NCBI GenBank assembly: GCA_035628505.1
Contig: DASPJR010000089.1
Coordinates: 1-50,251 of the forward strand
Direction: 5' to 3'
DNA from: DASPJR01 sp035628505
Lineage (GTDB): Bacteria; Planctomycetota; SZUA-567; H5-PLA8
DNA: 50,251 nucleotides
Shown here: positions 46,371 through 50,251 of the stretch, piece after piece
Layout: every line of letters begins with the position of its first letter
Position numbering within the stretch: position 1 is the stretch's first letter
Notes under the pieces: model-generated
Database searches by the model: none
What the model was told of the DNA's origin: nothing
The model's input: only the letters and a program-made list of their open reading frames with translations
Translations under genes and position numbers: made by a program

Positions 46371-48032
46371 TCAACCTGCGTGGCTCGCCTTCTCCTTTGG
46401 CGTCGCTGCCGTGCTTGTTTCGAAGCCGTTCTTCTTTGCATAATCCAGTGACGCCTTGATGAAATCGCGGAAGAGCGGGTGGGGGGACGTGGGCGTCGAT
46501 TTGAATTCGGGGTGGAACTGCACGGCGATAAACCAGGGGTGGTCAGCCAGTTCGATGATCTCCACCAGCTTGCCGTCAGGCGATACGCCCGAGAACGTCA
46601 GACCGCGATGCTCGTACACTTCGCGGTATTTGTTGTTGAATTCGTACCGGTGGCGGTGGCGTTCATCGATCTGCTTCTTGCCGTACGCAGCATGTGTCTT
46701 TGTGCCTTCCTTCACCACGCACGGGTACGCGCCCAGGCGCATCGTGCCGCCCTTGGCGGAAATGTTGGCCTGATCGGGCATCAGATCGATGACGGGATTC
46801 TGGCAGCCAATTTTGAATTCCGTCGACGTCGCATCGCCCAGCCCGCAAACGTTGCGTCCGAACTCGATCACCGCCAGCTGCATGCCCAGGCACAGGCCAT
46901 AGTAGGGAATCTTGTTTTCGCGCGCGTAGCGGATGGCGTTGATCTTTCCTTCTGTGCCGCGTTCGCCGAAACCGCCCGGAACGAGAATGCCGTGCACGTT
47001 CTCCAGTTGTGAAAGCGCGCCGCGCTTTTCGAGACTCTCGGCTTCGATCTTCACAAGTTCAATCTTGGTCTTGTGATGAATGCCGGCGTGGGCGAGCGAT
47101 TCAAAAATAGATTTATACGCGTCCTGAATCTTCATGTACTTGCCGACGATCGCGATTTTTACGCGCTGCTCGGGATGCTTGATCGAGTCGACAACTTCAA
47201 TCCAGTCAGCGATGCGCGGCTTGGCAACGGGCAGGCTCAGACGATCGGCGACCAGCTTGTCCATGCCCTGTTCGACGAGCGCCAGGGGCACTTCGTAGAT
47301 GCTGTGATCGACATCCTTTTCAACGATAACAGCGTCCGAATCCACGTTGCAGAAGAGGGCGATCTTCTTTCGTGCTTCGTCGTTGATGTGAACTTCCGTG
47401 CGCACGACGAGGATATCCGGCTGAATACCGATGCGGCGCAGTTCTCCCACCGACTGCTGTGTGGGCTTGGTCTTCACTTCACCCGCCGCGCGGATGTAGG
47501 GGACGAGCGTCAGGTGGATGAACATGCAGTTGCGGCTGCCGACCTCGTGGCGGAACTGGCGGATGGCTTCGAGCATCGGCGCGCCTTCGATGTCGCCGAC
47601 GGTGCCGCCAATTTCAGTGATCACCACATCGACGCCCGGCTGCACGAGCTTGCGGATGCAATTTTTGATTTCATCCGTCGTGTGTGGAACGACCTGCACC
47701 GTCTTGCCCAGGTAATCGCCGCGCCGCTCGCGCGCGATCACCGTCGAGTAGATCTGGCCCATCGTGAAGTTGCTTTCGCGCGAAACGTAATCGCCCGTGA
47801 AGCGCTCGTAATGGCCGAGGTCGAGATCGGTCTCAGCGCCGTCTTCGGTGACGTATACTTCGCCGTGCTCGTAAGGGTTCATCGTCCCAGGATCAACGTT
47901 CAGGTACGGATCGAGCTTCTGCAGGCGCACGGTCAGGCCCATGCGCTTGAGAAGGAGTCCGACGCAGCCGGTGGTGATGCCCTTTCCGAGTGAAGAAACC
48001 ACGCCGCCGGTGATGAAGATGTGTTTAGCCAT
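46371..48032 (-). CDS. pyrG: CTP synthase
   Basis: Aminates UTP to CTP using glutamine. The 553 residues match the family. The N-terminal synthetase domain opens with KHIFITGGVVSSLGKGITTG and holds GKYMKIQDAYKS; the glutamine amidotransferase domain has GLCLGMQLAVIEFGR with the catalytic cysteine and the His/Glu pair in QFHPEFKSTP. The start is ATG 48032. It lies downstream of kdsB and an AT-richer unknown gene, as in the common kdsB-pyrG arrangement with an insertion. Confidence 0.98.
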   Translation of the reverse strand: MAKHIFITGGVVSSLGKGITTGCVGLLLKRMGLTVRLQKLDPYLNVDPGTMNPYEHGEVYVTEDGAETDLDLGHYERFTGDYVSRESNFTMGQIYSTVIARERRGDYLGKTVQVVPHTTDEIKNCIRKLVQPGVDVVITEIGGTVGDIEGAPMLEAIRQFRHEVGSRNCMFIHLTLVPYIRAAGEVKTKPTQQSVGELRRIGIQPDILVVRTEVHINDEARKKIALFCNVDSDAVIVEKDVDHSIYEVPLALVEQGMDKLVADRLSLPVAKPRIADWIEVVDSIKHPEQRVKIAIVGKYMKIQDAYKSIFESLAHAGIHHKTKIELVKIEAESLEKRGALSQLENVHGILVPGGFGERGTEGKINAIRYARENKIPYYGLCLGMQLAVIEFGRNVCGLGDATSTEFKIGCQNPVIDLMPDQANISAKGGTMRLGAYPCVVKEGTKTHAAYGKKQIDERHRHRYEFNNKYREVYEHRGLTFSGVSPDGKLVEIIELADHPWFIAVQFHPEFKSTPTSPHPLFRDFIKASLDYAKKNGFETSTAATPKEKASHAG

Positions 48033-48063
48033 GCGTCTATTGTCCTTTGTCCGTCATCCGTTG

Positions 48064-48582
48064 TCAGTTGCGCTTTGAATGGCGGATCTCAAAGCACTCA
48101 ATTACTGGTTCGATCGAAGAAATCCATTTTTTTGCTTGGTTTCCAAGTCGATCTGGGATCCGAGCGTCGCTTACTAAGTTTTTTCGCAACCATCTTAAAA
48201 GAGAGTCGCCCCACTTGATCAATGTCGTGGGATATTCCTTCCATCCTTCGCGTGTGTAGTAACTGGTTTGATAGAACAGACGGCCTCGCTGTAAGATATG
48301 TCCGTCAAAACGAGATGGAATGAATTCAATTGCGGGCAAGTAAACGCTTTGGTCAACTTCCCAGTACCCTTGCTCGGCGTTTTCTATGAATGTCAATTCA
48401 TTCAAATTTTCTTTTTTGACTAAATAGAGCCTTAGCTGCTTGTCAGTGAGACTATCAACGAATTGTGGAAACCGTGTTTTCTGGCGCTCCTCAATGAAGC
48501 AAACGTTCGGATGTGTTTTCACGAATTGCTCGAATTGAGCAATATCCTCGGGAAGCATAAAAAAGTTTAACTGCCGTCCCAT
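48064..48582 (-). CDS. AT-richer orphan protein of unknown function
   Basis: A 172-residue soluble protein. The start is ATG 48582 (AGGA just upstream). It begins MGRQLNFFMLPEDIAQFEQF and contains RLYLVKKENLNELTFIENAE and QRGRLFYQTSYYTREGWKEY. I do not recognise a family; the fold looks alpha/beta and the codons are far less GC-rich than in pyrG and kdsB. It starts seven bases after kdsB ends and would be co-transcribed. Such orphans are often immunity-like proteins, but no toxin is seen here. Confidence 0.6.
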   Translation of the reverse strand: MGRQLNFFMLPEDIAQFEQFVKTHPNVCFIEERQKTRFPQFVDSLTDKQLRLYLVKKENLNELTFIENAEQGYWEVDQSVYLPAIEFIPSRFDGHILQRGRLFYQTSYYTREGWKEYPTTLIKWGDSLLRWLRKNLVSDARIPDRLGNQAKKWISSIEPVIECFEIRHSKRN

Positions 48583-48589
48583 ATAATTC

Positions 48590-49366
48590 CTACTTCTTCA
48601 ATCGTTTCAAAAATGCGTCGTAGTCTTCCGGCGTGTCGATGCCGGGAGGGTTGCTGCTAGCAACGGCCACCTTGATCGCGTGCCCCGCTTCCAGCGCGCG
48701 AAGCTGCTCGAGCTTTTCAAGCTTTTCGAGTGTTGAATCCGGAAGTTTCTTATAGCCGAGAAGAAACTCGCGTCGATAGGCATAAATGCCCAAATGATGG
48801 TAGCCGTAAAAGCGCCGTCCATTCAATGTCATCAGCGCCGCGGACTCGGCCGATTCATCGCGCACAAACGGTATCGGCGCGCGGCTGAAATACAGCGCGT
48901 AACCGGTGCTGCTCAGCGCTACCTTAACGACGTTCGGCTTTTTGAAATTCGCTTCATCGTAAAGCGGCACGACCAGGGTGCCCATCGGCGCTTTCTCATT
49001 GCGAGCTGTAAGAAGCTCCGCAACCAGACGGATGTTCGCCGGATCGATCTCGGGTTCGTCGGCCTGAAGGTTGACGACGATCTCCTCGTCGATGTTTGCG
49101 GCGGCCTCCGCGATGCGGTCCGTGCCGCTCTGGTGGTCTTTGCGCGTCATCACGGCATCGGCGCCGGAGCGTTTGGCAGCGGCGAGGAGCTTTTCATCGT
49201 CGCAGGCGACGCGCACGCGCGTGATCAGGCGCGGGTTGGCCTTCTGCGCTTCGAACGCGCGCGCAATGGTGTGCTCCAGCACGGTTTTTCCGCCGGCTTC
49301 AAGCAGCAGCTTGTTCGGCAGCCGCGTCGATTGAAGCCGCGCTGGTAAAATGATCGCTACACGCAT
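48590..49366 (-). CDS. kdsB: 3-deoxy-manno-octulosonate cytidylyltransferase (CMP-Kdo synthetase)
   Basis: Activates Kdo as CMP-Kdo for lipid A core assembly, implying an LPS-type outer membrane. The 258 residues match the family. The nucleotide motif is MRVAIILPARLQSTRLPNK, and TLNGRRFYGYHHLGIYAYRR and GIDTPEDYDAF are typical. The start is ATG 49366; a longer frame to 49492 has no homology. It precedes an orphan gene and pyrG, whose product supplies CTP for this reaction. Confidence 0.95.
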   Translation of the reverse strand: MRVAIILPARLQSTRLPNKLLLEAGGKTVLEHTIARAFEAQKANPRLITRVRVACDDEKLLAAAKRSGADAVMTRKDHQSGTDRIAEAAANIDEEIVVNLQADEPEIDPANIRLVAELLTARNEKAPMGTLVVPLYDEANFKKPNVVKVALSSTGYALYFSRAPIPFVRDESAESAALMTLNGRRFYGYHHLGIYAYRREFLLGYKKLPDSTLEKLEKLEQLRALEAGHAIKVAVASSNPPGIDTPEDYDAFLKRLKK

Positions 49367-49666
49367 GTAAAAACGAAAGGCTCCCCACTGGCAGGGAAAG
49401 ATCGGGTTGGGTTGAAGCGAAAGTCCGCGGCGCCCGTACCGATACACCCTGTACGGGAATTCGTTTCTACTCAACTTTGCAGGTGAACGCAACAGCGGCG
49501 GAAAAAAGATTTTTGACCCGATATGTGGCGCAAGCTTCAGCTTGCGAAAGCATGACAGTGGGAATGCTATTGCTGGTGCGAAAAAAACGTATCGGGCGCA
49601 AGCCTTTCAGCCTGCACCCGATATCTTGCGTTCATTCATCACGAGCAAGCTAAAGCTTGCTCTACA
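49367..49666. repeat. Intergenic region with CAAGCTTCAGCTTG hairpins
   Basis: 300 bases without a gene. Three hairpins are present: TGGCGCAAGCTTCAGCTTGCG (49524-49546), a CGGGCGCAAGCC...CCTGCACCCG pair (about 49592-49621) and GAGCAAGCTAAAGCTTGCTC (49643-49663). The family also lies at 35406-35458. The remainder (49367-49520) shows no clear feature. Confidence 0.75.
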
Positions 49667-50251
49667 TTACCACAGCGCAGTCTTATTCGGCTTCACCGCC
49701 TCCAGCGCGGGATCGCTCTTGTCGGGCGCCGCTCCGGGTTTGCTGTCCAGGCGCAGACGGTTGTAAATCGTCTTGCGGCTGATGCCCAGGATCTGCGCTG
49801 CGAGCGTCACATTGCCGCCGCAGACTTCGACTGCCTTCTGCATGATCTGCTGGACCATGTTGTTCAGGCCGTCATCGAGCGACAGTGAAATCCGCGTGCC
49901 CAGGCTGGGCTTGGTGACCATAGTCGAATCGCCCGGTATACCAACATTGCATGCAGCGCCTGCAGTGCCAGAAGGCGACTGAGCACTCATGCCCATGGTC
50001 AGTTTCTCGGGGAGATGTTCGGAGTCGATCACGCCATTGCGGGTGAGCACCACGGCCTGAGAAACCGCGTTGCGCAGTTCGCGCACATTGCCAGGCCACG
50101 AATAATTGCGCAGTGCGGCGAGCGCTTCTTCCGTAATCCGTTTCGGTCTAACCTTGTGTTCCCGTGAAAGTAAATTCAGGAAGTAATCCGCCAGCGTCGC
50201 AATGTCGCCGGGCCGCTCGCGCAATGCCGGCAGGTCGATGCGGATAACACT
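49667..50251 (-). CDS. Sigma-54-dependent response regulator, C-terminal part (cut by window end)
   Basis: The reading frame is open past the window end, so only the last 194 residues are seen. They begin in the AAA+ domain (VIRIDLPALRERPGDIATL and the sensor-type NYSWPGNVRELRNAVSQAV) and end with a FIS-type helix-turn-helix (GGNVTLAAQILGISRKTIYNRL). A low-complexity linker lies between. Proteins of this kind bind enhancer sites and open sigma-54 promoters. The N-terminal signal-receiving domain is out of view. It is upstream of the repeat-rich gap before kdsB. Confidence 0.88.
   Translation of the reverse strand, partial: SVIRIDLPALRERPGDIATLADYFLNLLSREHKVRPKRITEEALAALRNYSWPGNVRELRNAVSQAVVLTRNGVIDSEHLPEKLTMGMSAQSPSGTAGAACNVGIPGDSTMVTKPSLGTRISLSLDDGLNNMVQQIMQKAVEVCGGNVTLAAQILGISRKTIYNRLRLDSKPGAAPDKSDPALEAVKPNKTALW

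Overview
This is a 50 kb, GC-rich bacterial chromosomal window (about 60% by eye) made mostly of housekeeping and biosynthetic genes, with many dispersed palindromic intergenic repeats. Several features suggest a Gram-negative environmental bacterium of the planctomycete/PVC or acidobacterial kind. These are a DUF1592-type cytochrome-bearing protein paired with a Tat-exported DUF1552 protein, kdsB (Kdo for LPS), a Uma2-type nuclease, a double-domain KaiC-like ATPase with a hybrid kinase, and the repeats themselves. No rRNA or taxonomic marker is present, so the phylum is an inference.

Layout. 1-2.5 kb: a repeat island and a helix-turn-helix-like orphan gene whose reading frame has absorbed repeat elements. 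2.6-7 kb: branched-chain amino-acid genes ilvB, ilvC and ilvN, with a DUF433/DUF5615 toxin-antitoxin-like pair (toxin frameshifted) between ilvB and ilvC; the ketol-acid reductoisomerase is of the fungal Ilv5 kind and has a Lys/Ala-rich tail. 7-13.5 kb: four secreted proteins (tandem DUF3395-like domains, a GH43-like beta-propeller, a large beta-rich protein with a JAMM-like C-terminus, and a probable propeller). 14-19.5 kb: small unknown gene, DinB-like protein, HEAT-repeat protein, polyprenyl diphosphate synthase, zinc ribbon, M50/CBS protease, then riboflavin synthase preceded by a RelE/ParE-type module. 19.9-27.9 kb: a LysR regulator divergent from gltB, then Uma2 and gltD, closed by a strong bidirectional terminator. 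28-37 kb: membrane-anchored and secreted small proteins, M42 aminopeptidase, uvrA, a lipoprotein, truA, a HAD phosphatase and tRNA-Tyr(GTA). 37.5-42.6 kb: a LacI-family regulator divergent from the DUF1592-DUF1552 operon, with two operator-like palindromes between them. 42.6-46.3 kb: a polysaccharide pyruvyl transferase remnant and the kaiC-like/hybrid-kinase operon. 46.4-50.25 kb: kdsB, an AT-richer orphan and pyrG on the minus strand, then the C-terminal part of a sigma-54 activator cut by the window end.

Common themes: toxin-antitoxin or selfish-type genes (DUF433/DUF5615, RelE/ParE, Uma2) sit inside or directly before biosynthetic gene groups; at least seven families of hairpin repeats occupy the gaps between genes; and several orphan genes are visibly poorer in GC than their neighbours. 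I did not find a clear multi-gene system of a new kind. The strongest candidates for new biology are the repeat-invaded gene, the tailed fungal-type IlvC, the JAMM-like secreted protein and the LacI/DUF1592 regulatory unit.
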